64,000 bases of DNA from Streptococcus troglodytae. GTDB taxonomy: Bacteria; Bacillota; Bacilli; Lactobacillales; Streptococcaceae. The position numbers were made by a program, and so were the translations under genes. Positions 33,445-44,300 of the stretch are shown here, in pieces. The notes under the pieces were generated by a model. It ran no database searches. It was not told the DNA's origin and was given only the letters and a program-made list of their open reading frames with translations. The stretch is from assembly GCF_002355215.1 (NCBI RefSeq), contig NZ_AP014612.1, forward strand, positions 558,001 through 622,000. The letters run 5' to 3'. Numbering within the stretch: the stretch's first letter is position 1; every line of letters begins with the position of its first letter.

Positions 33445-34326
33445 ATGACTAGAAAAACGAACAAGTCTCAGCGAAAACCGCAAAAATTATACTTATCTCT
33501 TCTGGCTGCTTTGAGCATATTTGTTTGTACTTATATTGCAACCAGTAATCATATTGCTGATAGTAACCCTATAAAACAAGCTGCCCAATTATTGATAGGC
33601 AAAAATAAGGTCATATCTTCAAATGGATCAAAGAGCCATCAAGCGACTCCCAGTCAAGAATTAGCCAATACTGTTATGACAGATACAGTAAAAAATGCCT
33701 TGGGACGACGAATTGAATGGAGTGGCGCAGGTTCTTTCATTATTAATCATAATAAGACTGATCTCAATGCTGATATCGCTAGTCAGCCCTATGCCAATAA
33801 TCAAACTAAGGTAGTACAAGGTCAGATGGTACCAACAGTGGCGAATGCTTTGCTGAGTAAAATGACTTGTCAGTACCGAAACCGCCAAGAGACAGGAAAT
33901 GGCAGGACAAATTGGCAGCCAGCAGGCTGGCATCAGCTTTATGATTTGCCGGGTGACTATGATCACGCAGTTGATCGTGGACACTTATTGGCTTATGCTT
34001 TGGTTGGTGGTTTGAAACGATTTGATGCTTCAACGAGTAATCCTCAAAATGTAGCAACACAAGCAGCTTGGGCTAATGAAGCCAATAGTTCAAACTCAAG
34101 GGGACAAAATTATTATGAAACACTGATTAGAAAAGCTTTGGATCGTCATAAGCGTGTCCGTTACCGTGTGACTCTTATTTATGATAGCAACAATAATATT
34201 TTAGCCAGTGGCAGTCATCTAGAAGCCAAATCATCAGATGGTAGTCTAGAGTTCAATGTCTTTATTCCTAATGTTCAGAGCGGTTTGACCTTTGATTATG
34301 CGACAGGACAAGTTAAGGCAAATTAA
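33445..34326 (+). CDS. endA: DNA-entry nuclease EndA-like, membrane anchored
   Basis: 293 residues with an N-terminal signal anchor ([18 protein letters not shown]) and a beta-beta-alpha metal nuclease domain containing [14 protein letters not shown] (DRGH catalytic motif, about residue 176) and [13 protein letters not shown]. In pneumococcus EndA degrades one strand of incoming DNA during transformation and also cuts extracellular DNA; a similar surface role is inferred. AGAGGAG precedes the ATG. It is the last gene of the murA-epuA-endA group and shares its terminator with the convergent operon. Confidence 0.9.
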   Translation: MTRKTNKSQRKPQKLYLSLLAALSIFVCTYIATSNHIADSNPIKQAAQLLIGKNKVISSNGSKSHQATPSQELANTVMTDTVKNALGRRIEWSGAGSFIINHNKTDLNADIASQPYANNQTKVVQGQMVPTVANALLSKMTCQYRNRQETGNGRTNWQPAGWHQLYDLPGDYDHAVDRGHLLAYALVGGLKRFDASTSNPQNVATQAAWANEANSSNSRGQNYYETLIRKALDRHKRVRYRVTLIYDSNNNILASGSHLEAKSSDGSLEFNVFIPNVQSGLTFDYATGQVKAN

Positions 34327-34352
34327 TGCTGCTGCATTTTTAAAAACAAAGT

Positions 34353-34391
34353 AAAAATCAGTCTGGATATCAAAATTCCAGACTGATTTTT
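34353..34391. terminator. Bidirectional terminator between endA and the amino-acid ABC operon
   Basis: Perfect 15-bp stem AAAAATCAGTCTGGA (34353-34367) / TCCAGACTGATTTTT (34377-34391). It has T tracts on both strands, and its right arm touches the stop codon of the minus-strand permease. Confidence 0.88.
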
Positions 34392-35040
34392 AGTCAGTTG
34401 CTTGTTCCCACTTTTTAGCAAGACGGCGAGAAAAACTTGAAATGATAAAGTTAATGATAAAATAAGTTACTGCAACAATCCCATAAAGAGCAAAGACTTG
34501 ATCAGCTTCAAAATATTTTCCCATCAAAATTTGACTTTTTCCGAATAATTCTTGAAGGGCAATAACAGAATAAAGAAAAGAAGTATCTTTAATAACAGTT
34601 ACAAATTGGGAAATGATAGCTGGCAGCATTTTTCTGATAGCCTGAGGGAAAATAATATAAATAAAAATCTGAGAATTGGTTAATCCTTGAGCAAGTCCTG
34701 CCTCAGTTTGTCCATTATCAATAGCATTTAATCCGCCTCGGATAATTTCCGCTAGAGCTGCAGAGGTAAAAACGGTGAAGGCAGTAATTCCAGCAGGAGT
34801 GGATTTCATTTGAAAGACAAGAAAAACGATGAAAATCCATAAAAGATTAGGAACATTTCTGACGAACTCAATATAAATACTAGCAATCCATCTTAGTGGT
34901 TTATTTTTACCATTGCGCATAACAGCTAGAATCGTTCCCAAAATGGTAGATAGTACAATGGAAATAAAGGAGATATAAAGTGTTAGCCACAAACCCTGAA
35001 GTAAAAAATTGAGATTTGTAGGTGTTAATAATTCTTTCAT
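34390..35040 (-). CDS. Polar amino-acid ABC importer permease 2
   Basis: 216-residue HisM/GlnP-type permease with five helices. The EAA loop QTEAGLAQGLTNSQIFIYIIFPQAIRKMLP (about residues 117-146) contacts the ATPase. The operon reads ATPase, binding protein, permease, permease from right to left. AGGGAGG precedes the ATG at 35040. The substrate is probably a polar amino acid such as glutamine, glutamate or cystine; it cannot be fixed from sequence. Confidence 0.9.
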   Translation of the reverse strand: MKELLTPTNLNFLLQGLWLTLYISFISIVLSTILGTILAVMRNGKNKPLRWIASIYIEFVRNVPNLLWIFIVFLVFQMKSTPAGITAFTVFTSAALAEIIRGGLNAIDNGQTEAGLAQGLTNSQIFIYIIFPQAIRKMLPAIISQFVTVIKDTSFLYSVIALQELFGKSQILMGKYFEADQVFALYGIVAVTYFIINFIISSFSRRLAKKWEQATD

Positions 35041-35054
35041 TAGTCAGCCTCCCT

Positions 35055-35758
35055 TTATAAATGATAAGCTTTTTTGTTGGCTTCTTCTTTACGTCGAGCC
35101 CAAGTCGCAAGAGGGAAACACATGATGAAATAAAGGAAAGCGGCACCAGCAAAAGCAGGGATGTAATTTGTTGTTTCGTAGGCCCAAGCCTTGGCTGTAA
35201 ACATGATATCCGCGCCTGAAATAATAGCAACTGTTGATGTGTTTTTATCAAGTTAACCACTTGGTTAGTCATTGGTGGCAAGATAGTTCTGATGGCCTGC
35301 GGCAAGATAATTAGACTCATGGTCTCCTGATAGGTAAATCCTTGAGAAAGAGCTGCTTCGGTTTGTCCTTTAGGCACAGCTTCAATACCAGAGCGAATAA
35401 CTTCTGCAATGTAAGCACCGTGATAAATACCAACACAAAGTACTGCAGTAAAGAAAGCTGAAATCATAACAGCACCGTTTGTTATAATGGCTAACCCATA
35501 ATAAACAAAGACGAATTGTACCAATAATGGTGTGTTTTGAAAAATCTCAACGTAAACACGGGCTATCCCTTTAAGAAGCTTAGTTTTAGAGGAACTCATG
35601 GCGCCAAAAATGACACCAAGAATTAAAGAAAGCAGTAAAGCGAAGAAGGACATTTCAAGTGTATAAAGGAAACCCTTTAAAAATTGATCGAAGTTGGCAA
35701 AAAATGCAGACCAGCGGCTCAGAGCAAAAGGGCCGGAAGTAGCAGTAAATAGTAGCAT
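35055..35758 (-). CDS. Polar amino-acid ABC importer permease 1, broken by a one-base deletion
   Basis: The frame reads correctly through the EAA loop (QTEAALSQGFTYQETMSLIILPQAIRTILP) to NLIK, then shifts. Adding one A in the run 35242-35246 restores KNTSTVAIISGADIM and a last helix ending KKAYHL, 234 residues in all. This matches the family and the sister gene downstream. I chose the ATG at 35758 (MLLFTATSG), which follows AAAGGA; an ATG at 35776 lacks a site. The break lies in a homopolymer and is probably a sequencing error. Confidence 0.8.
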
Positions 35759-35775
35759 AATATTTCCTTTACTCA

Positions 35776-36587
35776 TTATTTATCTGGTTTGGCTGATTCA
35801 AGATGATGTTTATTATAAATGCTTTCAAGACTTTTATCAGCAGTCCATTTTTTTAATAAATAATTAATATATTTTGTTAAGCCAGTATTTGATTTTTTAG
35901 TGGCAATACCATATTCTTGCGTATTAAAGCCAGCTTTTAGCAATTTAGATTGCTTGCTGACATAACCAGTGAGGATGGACTTATCAACAGAAAAAGCGTC
36001 AATGCGTTTAGAATAGAGAGAAATAGCAAGTTCAGGAAAACTTCCTAATTGAACATAGTTAAATTTTAAGTGATGTTTTTTAGCATAAGCTTCAAGGTTA
36101 ACCTTGGTTGTAGCCCCTTGAGAAACACCAATAGTAAGTCCGTCTAGATCAGAAATTTTTGAAATCTTGCTTGATTGACGAACCAAAAAACCAATTTGGT
36201 CATAATAATAAGGTTTAGAAATACTGTAAGAAGCTTGACGCTCTGGAGTAATGGTATAGGTAGCAATAACTAGGTCAACTTGGCCATTATCCATAAGAGG
36301 CTCACGAGTTTGAGTCGTAACAGGAACAAGCTCTAGTTTTACCCCAATAGATTTAGCGATTTTACGAGCAATATCAATTTCCATTCCCTCGTATTTACCT
36401 GTCTCAGCATTGTAATAACCAAAATTGGGAACATCCTGCTTGACACCGACCTTAAGCACTCCAGCCTTTTTAATTTTTTAACTTGTGGAGAGGTTACATT
36501 ATCAGCGTTTACCTTGGATAACCCTGAAAGGCTTGTTGCAATCATTATCAGAGCAGCCAAACTGATGAGAAATTTTTTGATGTTCAT
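35776..36587 (-). CDS. Amino-acid ABC importer substrate-binding protein, broken by a one-base deletion
   Basis: A 270-residue SBP_bac_3 protein once one A is added to the six-base run at 36474-36479, joining [26 protein letters not shown]. The ligand-binding fold is complete, with [15 protein letters not shown] and [16 protein letters not shown]. The N-terminal signal ([17 protein letters not shown]) has no cysteine near its end and ends ..VNADN, so it looks like an ordinary signal peptide and not a lipoprotein signal. The gene ends next to permease 1 and overlaps the ATPase gene by 4 bases. Confidence 0.82.
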
Positions 36588-37366
36588 TCGCTTTCTCCTT
36601 TTTGGTTGATATTCACTTTTTCACTGGTATGATTGATAATTTTACTTAAGAACTGTTGAGCTCGTGGATCTTTTGGATGTTTAAAGAAACCATCAACATC
36701 AGTTGTATCTTCTAGGATTTCCCCATCAGCCATAAAAATGATACGATCAGCAACTTCACGTGCAAAACCCATTTCATGAGTGACGACGACCATGTTCATG
36801 CCTTCTAAAGCTAAGTTTTTCATAACGGCTAAAACATCCCCGATGGTTTCAGGATCCAGTGCAGAAGTTGGTTCATCAAAAAGCAGTAACTTAGGATTCA
36901 TAGCCAGTCCGCGTGCAATAGCGATACGCTGTTTTTGTCCGCCAGACAGCATACCCGGATAGGAATCTTTGCGATCCCACATGTTAACATAAGTGAGATA
37001 TTTTTCAGCAATAGCATCAGCCTTTTTCTTATCCATTCCTAAAACTTTAATTGGGGCTAATGTCACGTTTTCTAGCACTGTTTTGTGAGGATAGAGATTA
37101 AAATGTTGGAAAACCATACCAACTTCTTTGCGAAGTGTGACGAGGTCCTTAGTTGAAGCGTTGGTAACTTCATGACCGTTAACAATGAGTTGGCCAGAGT
37201 CAATGGATTCCAGAGCATTCATTGTACGAATAAGTGTGGATTTCCCGGATCCTGAAGGCCCAAGCAAAACAACAACTTGTCCTTTTTCAATTTCTAGATT
37301 TATATTACGAAGTGCATGGTAGTCCCCATAGTATTTTTCCACATTTTTAAAGGTAATGAGTGCCAT
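36584..37366 (-). CDS. Polar amino-acid ABC importer ATPase
   Basis: 260 residues, GlnQ/HisP type. Walker A is [10 protein letters not shown], signature MLSGGQKQR, Walker [15 protein letters not shown], and switch His in [16 protein letters not shown] chose the ATG at 37366 (MALITFKN), which follows AAGGAG; the frame extends a further 7 codons without support. First gene of the leftward operon, expressed from the promoter at 37423-37451. Confidence 0.93.
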   Translation of the reverse strand: MALITFKNVEKYYGDYHALRNINLEIEKGQVVVLLGPSGSGKSTLIRTMNALESIDSGQLIVNGHEVTNASTKDLVTLRKEVGMVFQHFNLYPHKTVLENVTLAPIKVLGMDKKKADAIAEKYLTYVNMWDRKDSYPGMLSGGQKQRIAIARGLAMNPKLLLFDEPTSALDPETIGDVLAVMKNLALEGMNMVVVTHEMGFAREVADRIIFMADGEILEDTTDVDGFFKHPKDPRAQQFLSKIINHTSEKVNINQKGESE

Positions 37367-37422
37367 AGTCTTCTCCTTATTTGACATAAATTTATTGTTA
37401 GCTTTTCTAACATTATATTGCT

Positions 37423-37451
37423 ATACTATCATACCTTTTTTAGGATGTCAA
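37423..37451 (-). promoter_or_regulatory. Promoter of the amino-acid ABC operon
   Basis: On the minus strand TTGACA (37451-37446), 17-base spacer, TAGTAT (37428-37423) with extended TG. It lies about 57 bases before the ATPase start. Confidence 0.65.
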
Positions 37452-37533
37452 ATATTATCAGAAAATTCAGTAAGATAACTTTTTATAATAGTTTGAAATA
37501 AACTTGTTGGTTTTCATTTGCCATTGATTTTGA

Positions 37534-37539
37534 TATAAT
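37534..37539 (+). promoter_or_regulatory. Candidate -10 of vicR
   Basis: TATAAT within TTGATATAATCG. The -35 is weak (TTTTCA at 17 bases). The leader to vicR would be about 170 bases. Confidence 0.4.
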
Positions 37540-37716
37540 CGTAAAGGGTTACTTTAAGCAGTAAAGTTTTAAGTAAATAAAAATGGTTCTAACATAAAGT
37601 TTACTCTAAGTAGATTTGATATAAAAATCAGGAAAAATGAATAAACAGCACGATTTTTAATCTTTCTTACTTATTTCATAAACTTTTATTTTAAGACCAT
37701 AAGCGAGGTATTCATA

Positions 37717-38424
37717 ATGAAGAAAATTCTAATCGTTGACGATGAAAAACCAATTTCTGATATCATCAAGTTTAACTTGGCTAAGGAAGGTTATGACACG
37801 ATTACAGCCTTTGATGGGCGTGAAGCATTAAGTAAATATGAAGAAGAAAATCCTGATTTGATTATATTAGACTTAATGTTACCAGAACTAGACGGTCTTG
37901 AAGTGGCTAAGGAAGTCAGAAAAAACAGCCACGTTCCAATTATTATGTTATCGGCTAAAGACAGTGAGTTTGATAAAGTTATTGGTCTTGAAATTGGTGC
38001 TGATGACTATGTGACCAAACCTTTTTCTAATCGCGAATTGCTGGCGCGTGTAAAAGCGCATCTTCGCCGTACTGAAAATATTGAATCTGCAGTGGCTGAG
38101 GAAAATGCTTCAGGTATACCTGAAATTATTATTGGGGACTTGCAAATTTTACCAGATGCTTTTGTTGCTAAAAAACGTGGAACAGAGGTAGAATTAACTC
38201 ACCGTGAGTTTGAGCTGTTGCATCATTTAGCGACACACACAGGTCAGGTGATGACGCGTGAACATTTACTTGAAACGGTTTGGGGCTATGATTATTTTGG
38301 AGATGTCCGTACTGTTGATGTTACTGTTCGTCGTCTGCGTGAAAAAATTGAAGATACACCTAGTCGTCCAGAGTACATTTTGACGCGACGCGGTGTTGGT
38401 TACTATATGAAATCATATGACTAA
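37717..38424 (+). CDS. vicR: VicR (WalR) response regulator
   Basis: 235 residues of the OmpR family. Receiver with phospho-acceptor Asp52 in [13 protein letters not shown], followed by a winged helix (about 130-235) ending [34 protein letters not shown]. This is the essential cell-wall regulator of streptococci, controlling autolysins, glucosyltransferases and biofilm genes. It overlaps vicK by 8 bases. Confidence 0.96.
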   Translation: MKKILIVDDEKPISDIIKFNLAKEGYDTITAFDGREALSKYEEENPDLIILDLMLPELDGLEVAKEVRKNSHVPIIMLSAKDSEFDKVIGLEIGADDYVTKPFSNRELLARVKAHLRRTENIESAVAEENASGIPEIIIGDLQILPDAFVAKKRGTEVELTHREFELLHHLATHTGQVMTREHLLETVWGYDYFGDVRTVDVTVRRLREKIEDTPSRPEYILTRRGVGYYMKSYD

Positions 38425-39769
38425 TGTGTTTGAATCAAGTCCCTTATTTTTACGAATTTTACTAGCGGTTTTAATCATTTTACTCTTTTTTTATTTTATT
38501 TTTCTCAATTACAGAGAGTATAAAAATAATAATCAAGTTAAGCAGTTAAATGCTAAAGTACGTTCTTTGATTACTGGCCATTATACTGATAAATTAAAGG
38601 TTAAGGATAACTCTGACTTGTCAGAACTAGTGAATAATGTTAATGACTTATCAGAAGTTTTCCGTTTAACGCATGAAAATTTGGCGCAGGAGAAAAATCG
38701 TCTGACTAGCATTTTATCGTATATGACAGATGGTGTTTTGGCAACAGATCGCCGCGGAAAGATTACCGTCATTAATGATATGGCGCAAAGGCAATTGAAT
38801 GTAACGCGTGAGCAGGCATTGGAGTGCAATATTCTGGATATTTTGGATGATGATAGTTATACTTACAATGATTTGATTACAAAAACGCCAGAAATTGTTC
38901 TGACGCGGCGTGATGAATATGATGAATTTATCACTTTGCGCATTCGTTTTGCCTTAAACCGCCGTGAAAGTGGTTTTATTTCAGGATTAATTGCTGTTTT
39001 GCATGACGCGACTGAACAGGAAAAAGAAGAACGTGAACGCCGTCTCTTTGTTTCTAATGTCAGTCATGAACTTAGGACACCATTAACCTCTGTAAAGTCC
39101 TATTTAGAAGCTTTGGACGATGGTGCCCTGACAGAATCAGTGGCTCCTAGTTTTATCAAGGTATCACTTGATGAGACTAATCGCATGATGCGTATGATTA
39201 CGGATCTGCTTAGCTTATCACGTATTGATAACCAGACCAGTCATTTAGATGTTGAATTGACGAATTTTACAGCTTTTATGAATTATATTCTGGATCGCTT
39301 TGATCAAATTCAAAGTCAGCAATCAACTAATAAGGTTTACGAAATTATTAGAGATTATCCTGATAAATCAGTTTGGATTGAAATTGATACAGATAAAATG
39401 ACTCAAGTAATTGATAATATTTTAAATAATGCAATCAAATATTCACCTGATGGCGGTAAGGTGACTGTAACGATGCAGACAACAGATACACAACTCATCC
39501 TTTCCATATCCGACCAAGGCTTGGGCATTCCTAAGAAGGATCTCCCTCTTATTTTTGACCGTTTTTATCGTGTTGATAAGGCGAGAAGCCGTGCTCAAGG
39601 TGGGACTGGTTTAGGATTAGCAATCGCCAAAGAAATTGTCAAACAGCATAAAGGCTTTATTTGGGCCAATAGTGAGGAAGGCGAAGGGTCGACCTTTACC
39701 ATCGTTTTACCTTATGAAAACGATAATGATGCAATTGATGAATGGGAAGAAGATGAAGACGAATCATGA
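38417..39769 (+). CDS. vicK: VicK (WalK) sensor kinase
   Basis: 450 residues: a single membrane helix ([20 protein letters not shown], residues 11-30) with almost no outside part, a HAMP-like linker, a PAS domain (about 95-200), HisKA with His217 in [23 protein letters not shown], and HATPase_c with [14 protein letters not shown] and [13 protein letters not shown]. The lone helix is the streptococcal form; Bacillus WalK has two and an extracellular domain. It partners VicR. Its stop overlaps the vicX ATG (ATGA). Confidence 0.96.
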   Translation: MTNVFESSPLFLRILLAVLIILLFFYFIFLNYREYKNNNQVKQLNAKVRSLITGHYTDKLKVKDNSDLSELVNNVNDLSEVFRLTHENLAQEKNRLTSILSYMTDGVLATDRRGKITVINDMAQRQLNVTREQALECNILDILDDDSYTYNDLITKTPEIVLTRRDEYDEFITLRIRFALNRRESGFISGLIAVLHDATEQEKEERERRLFVSNVSHELRTPLTSVKSYLEALDDGALTESVAPSFIKVSLDETNRMMRMITDLLSLSRIDNQTSHLDVELTNFTAFMNYILDRFDQIQSQQSTNKVYEIIRDYPDKSVWIEIDTDKMTQVIDNILNNAIKYSPDGGKVTVTMQTTDTQLILSISDQGLGIPKKDLPLIFDRFYRVDKARSRAQGGTGLGLAIAKEIVKQHKGFIWANSEEGEGSTFTIVLPYENDNDAIDEWEEDEDES

Positions 39770-40567
39770 CAGAAACAGGTTTTAGATACAGCATTCTGGC
39801 ATCTGGTTCAAGTGGCAATAGTTTTTATTTGGAAACTCCTCAAAAGAAATTTTAGTTGATGCAGGTCTCTCAGGCAAGAAAATTAGTCAATTAATGGCAG
39901 AGATAGACCGAAAAGTAGACGATGTTGATGCGATTTTAGTAACACATGAGCATAAAGATCATATTCACGGTGTAGGTGTACTAGCTCGGAAATATGGCTT
40001 GGATGTCTATGCGAATGCAGCAACATGGCAAGCTATGGATGGCATGATTGGCAAAATTGATGTCAGCCAAAAACATATCTTTGATCTGGGGAAAACCATA
40101 ACTTTTGGGGATATTGATATTGAAAGCTTTGGTGTTAGCCATGATGCTGCTCAGCCACAGTTTTACCGCCTGATGAAAGACGGCAAGAGTTTTGTCATAT
40201 TGACAGATACAGGTTATGTCAGTGATCGTATGGCAGATCTGATTGAAAATGCTGATGGTTATCTGATTGAGTCCAATCATGATATTGAAATTTTACGCTC
40301 AGGTATCTACCCTTGGAGTTTAAAACAGCGTATTTTATCCGATAAAGGACACCTATCAAATGATGATGGTGCAGAAACAATGGTTCGAACTTTGGGGAAT
40401 AAAACAAAAAGATTTATTTGGGACATCTCAGTAAAGAAAACAATGTCAAAGAATTAGCCCATATGACGATGAAGAATGCTCTCATGCAGGCAGATTTGGC
40501 TGTAGACCATGATTTTAAAATTTATGATACCTCGCCAGATACTGCTTTACCATTAGCAAAAATCTAG
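39766..40567 (+). CDS. vicX: VicX (YycJ-like) metallo-beta-lactamase fold protein, two one-base deletions
   Basis: Joining three frames gives 267 residues, the normal VicX length: start [25 protein letters not shown], middle with the metal site THEHKDHIHG, end LSKENNVKELAHMT...TALPLAKI. The breaks are a lost A at 39847-39849 and a lost T at 40413-40415. The fold is that of RNA/DNA-acting beta-lactamase family hydrolases; the exact substrate is unknown. It is co-transcribed with vicRK and influences VicRK output in streptococci. Both indels are in short runs and likely sequencing errors. Confidence 0.85.
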
Positions 40568-40632
40568 TGGACAGCTTAGAAGGAAGAATGAAAAACAAAG
40601 ATTACTCGGAAATGGTTGTTCTGGGTGATTTT

Positions 40633-40641
40633 TGCTATAAT
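40633..40641 (+). promoter_or_regulatory. Extended -10 promoter of rnc
   Basis: TGCTATAAT (TG 40633-40634, TATAAT 40636-40641), giving a leader of about 26 bases that contains AAAGG before the ATG. Confidence 0.55.
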
Positions 40642-40673
40642 AGAAAGGTCTAAGGACAAAAGAAAGGATTTAT

Positions 40674-41368
40674 ATGAAAACATTAGAAAAAAACTAGCAG
40701 GAGACTTTAATATCGTCTTTTCTGACAAGGAGTTATTGGAAACTGCCTTTACTCATACTAGTTATGCTAATGAGCATCGCCTCCTAAACATTTCACATAA
40801 CGAGCGCTTGGAATTTTTAGGAGACGCCGTTCTGCAGTTAACGATTTCACGTTATCTTTTTGACAAATACCCTAAAAAAGCCGAAGGTGATTTATCAAAA
40901 ATGCGTTCGATGATTGTTCGTGAAGAAAGTTTGGCGGGTTTTTCTAGAAACTGTCAATTTGACCGCTATATTAAATTAGGTAAGGGTGAAGAAAAATCTG
41001 GCGGCCGTCAAAGAGACACTATTTTGGGAGATTTATTTGAAGCTTTTTTAGGTGCTCTTTTATTGGATGCAGGTCTTAAAGCTGTTGAGGCCTTTCTCAA
41101 TCAAGTTGTGATTCCTAAGGTTGAAAATGATAATTATGAACGTGTGACCGATTATAAAACGGCGCTCCAAGAATTATTGCAAGTTGACGGGGATGTTTTG
41201 ATCGATTACGAGGTCTTAAAAGAATCAGGACCCGCCCATGCAAAATACTTTGAAGTTGCTGTTTCTATGAACCATGAAAAACTTAGTAGCGGGACAGGCA
41301 AATCAAAAAAATCAGCAGAGCAAGAGGCTGCTAAAAATGCACTTGAAAAACTTCAACGAGGTTCTTAA
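40674..41368 (+). CDS. rnc: Ribonuclease III, one-base deletion near the start
   Basis: Cuts double-stranded RNA in rRNA maturation and mRNA control. The ATG at 40674, after AAAGG, encodes MKTLEK but the frame stops at once. Adding one A to the seven-A run 40687-40693 restores [16 protein letters not shown] and a 231-residue enzyme. Signature motif [13 protein letters not shown] (about residues 40-52), acidic residues in [11 protein letters not shown], and a C-terminal dsRBD ([12 protein letters not shown]...[17 protein letters not shown]). The long frame from 40616 is open by chance and overlaps the promoter. The stop overlaps the smc start (TAATG). Confidence 0.88.
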
Positions 41369-44300
41369 TGTTTTTAAAAGAAATTGAAATGCAGGGATTT
41401 AAATCTTTTGCTGATAAGACTAAGGTTGAGTTTGACAGAGGTGTGACAGCCGTTGTCGGACCAAATGGTTCAGGAAAGAGTAATATTACGGAGAGCTTAC
41501 GCTGGGCTTTGGGTGAGTCAAGCGCTAAGAGCCTGCGTGGCGGCAAGATGCCAGATGTGATTTTTGCAGGAACTGAAAACCGAAAACCACTCAATTACGC
41601 TCAAGTGACGGTTATTTTAGATAATAGTGATGCCTTTATCAAAGACGCTCAAGAAGAGATTCGCGTTGAACGCCATATTTATCGTAATGGTGACAGCGAT
41701 TATCTTATTGATGGTAAAAAAGTACGTCTGCGTGATATTCACGATTTATTTATGGATACTGGTTTGGGGCGTGATTCCTTTTCCATTATTTCTCAAGGAC
41801 GTGTGGAAGAGATTTTTAATAGTAAACCAAAGGAGCGTCGTTCAATTTTTGAAGAAGCAGCTGGCGTCTTAAAATACAAGACACGTAAAAAAGAGACGCA
41901 GTCTAAGCTAACACAGACTCAGGATAATTTGGATCGGCTGGATGATATTATCTATGAACTGGAGACACAGATAAAGCCTTTAGAACGTCAGGCAAAAACA
42001 GCCAAAGAATTTCTGGTTTTGGAAACAGAACGCAAGGAGAAACAGTTAGACTTGCTGGTCTACCAAATTCTCCATCATAAGGAAGCCCTAGAGAAAAATC
42101 AAGCTGGGCTTGAAAAAGTTAAACAAAATTTAGCAGCCTATTATCAAGAGCGTGATTTATTAGAAACTAAGAATCAGACTCTAAAAGAAAAACGGCATCA
42201 GCTTTCTCGCCAAATGGATCAAAAGCAGGCTGACCTTCTTGAAATGACACGACTTATTAGTGATTACGAGCGTCAGATTGAACGCATTCACTTAGAGAAC
42301 AGCCAAAAAGCAGAAAAGAAGCAATCTACTCAAGAAAATCTAGAACAATTGACAGAGCAAAAGGATTCTCTTAAAACAGAATTAGCTCAAAAAGAAGTTA
42401 TCTTAGAACAATTAGAAGAGGATCTCAAACAAAAAAATCAAGAGATTAAAAATGTCGAAACAGAATTGTCACGTTTTTCAACAGATCCTGATCATATTAT
42501 TGAAAGTTTACGAGAAGATTTTGTTAGACTCATGCAAAAAGAGGCTGATACTTCTAACCAATTGGCTGTTTTAAAAGCAGAAATGGATAGTCGAAAACAA
42601 GAATCCGAAAGCAAAACAGCAGAAATCAAACAAGTACAAGCAGACTTAGAAAAAGCAAAAGAGCGAGAACAAAGGGGATCTGCAAACTTTGAAACTGCTA
42701 AAACCAAGGTTCAAGAATTGCTAAAGGACTATCAAAAAACAGCACAGCTTGTTCAGAATTTAGAAGCTGCTTATGCTGAGCAGCAAGATACTATGTTTCA
42801 ATTGTTGGATGATGTCAAAGACAAGAAAGCACGCCAAAGCAGTCTGAAGTCCATCTTAAAAAGCCATAGTAATTTCTATGCAGGTGTTAGGTCTGTTCTT
42901 CAGCAGGCTGATAAGATTAAAGGTATTGTTGGCGCGGTTAGTGAACATTTAACTTTTGATAAAAAATATCAAACTGCACTTGAGATTGCCTTAGGCGCCA
43001 GCAGTCAAAATATTATTGTTGAAGATGAAGCGGCAGCTAAGCGATCTATCGACTTTTTAAAGAAGAACCGTCAAGGCCGAGCAACTTTTCTTCCTTTAAC
43101 AACCATTAAACCCCGTCGTTTATCTGAGTCAAATCAAAGCCTATTAACTTCCAGTCAGGGCTTTCTCGGTTTAGCACGTGATTTGGTAAGTTTTGAGCCT
43201 CGTTTACAAACAATTTTTGGCAATTTACTGGGTGTCACAGCGATTTTTGATACGGTTGATCATGCCAATCAGGCGGCTCGCCAGTTACATTATCAAGTGC
43301 GTCTTGTAACATTAGATGGAACAGAGATCCGTCCCGGAGGATCCTTTTCAGGAGGTACTAGTCGTCAAAATAATACAACTTTTATCAAGCCAGAACTGGA
43401 TCATTTGACACAAGAGTTAGCGCTTTTAGAAGAAAAACAAGTTGAGCAGGAAAGAACGGTTGAAAAGACCAAGCAGAACTTGGAAGCGAAAAAAGCAGAC
43501 CTTTTAGAATTAAGGGAAAAGGGAAATCAAGCCCGATTGGCTGAACAAAAGGCTGAGATGGAGTATCAACAATCAGAGTCTCATTTACAAGAGCTAGCCT
43601 TGCTTTATAACCAGTTAAAGCAAACAGAACAGGCGGATCTTAATCAAGACTTAGAAAAAGAAAAAGTACTTTTAGAAAAAAATCTGTACAAAATTGCCGA
43701 TGACAAGGAAAAACTTAATCAAGAGATTGTTCAAATTAAGGAAGATAAGGACAGTATCCAGCAAAAAACAGCTACTTTAAACCAAGAACTATCTGTTTTG
43801 CGACTTTCTGAGCGCGATTTGGCTAATACACAGAAATTTGAAAGAACGAATTTAAAACGTTTGACAGAAGAATTAGCTGAATTGGAACAAAATGAGGCTG
43901 GTATGATGCAACTTTTGAATAGCCAAGAAGAGGACTTGGCTGAAAAACGTTTACCATCGCTCAAACAGCAATTAGTAAATGCTCAGACTAAAAAATCAGA
44001 CAGTGACCAAGAGCTTGTTCGTTGCCGTTTTGAACTGGAAGACTGTGAAGCACAGTTAGAAGAGATTGAGATCAATCTCCTAAAAACTAATCAAAAGAAT
44101 GAAGAATTCATTCGTCAGCAAACGCAATTAGAAGCAAAAAGGGATCAGTTATCCAATCAATTGCGTCGTTTTGCAAATAACTTGGCTGAAGATTATCAAT
44201 TAAGCTTAGATGATGCTAAACAAGAGGCGGGACCAATTGAAAATCTAGAAGCTGCTCAAGCCCATTTAAGCCAATTAGAAAAGCAAATTAAGGGATTGGG

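Larger units (their letters stand above)
37388..37716. other. Divergent intergenic region between the ABC importer and vicRKX
   Basis: About 330 AT-rich bases. They contain the leftward ABC promoter (37423-37451) and a TATAAT at 37534-37539 that may start vicR with a leader of about 170 bases. A VicR-type box (TGTWAH-N5-TGTWAH) was looked for by eye and not clearly found. No small gene is seen. Confidence 0.5.

Noticed and set aside
40616..40673. Start of RNase III at 40616
   Set aside because: It includes the promoter; the conserved start MKTLEKKL begins at 40674 after AAAGG once one lost A is restored.
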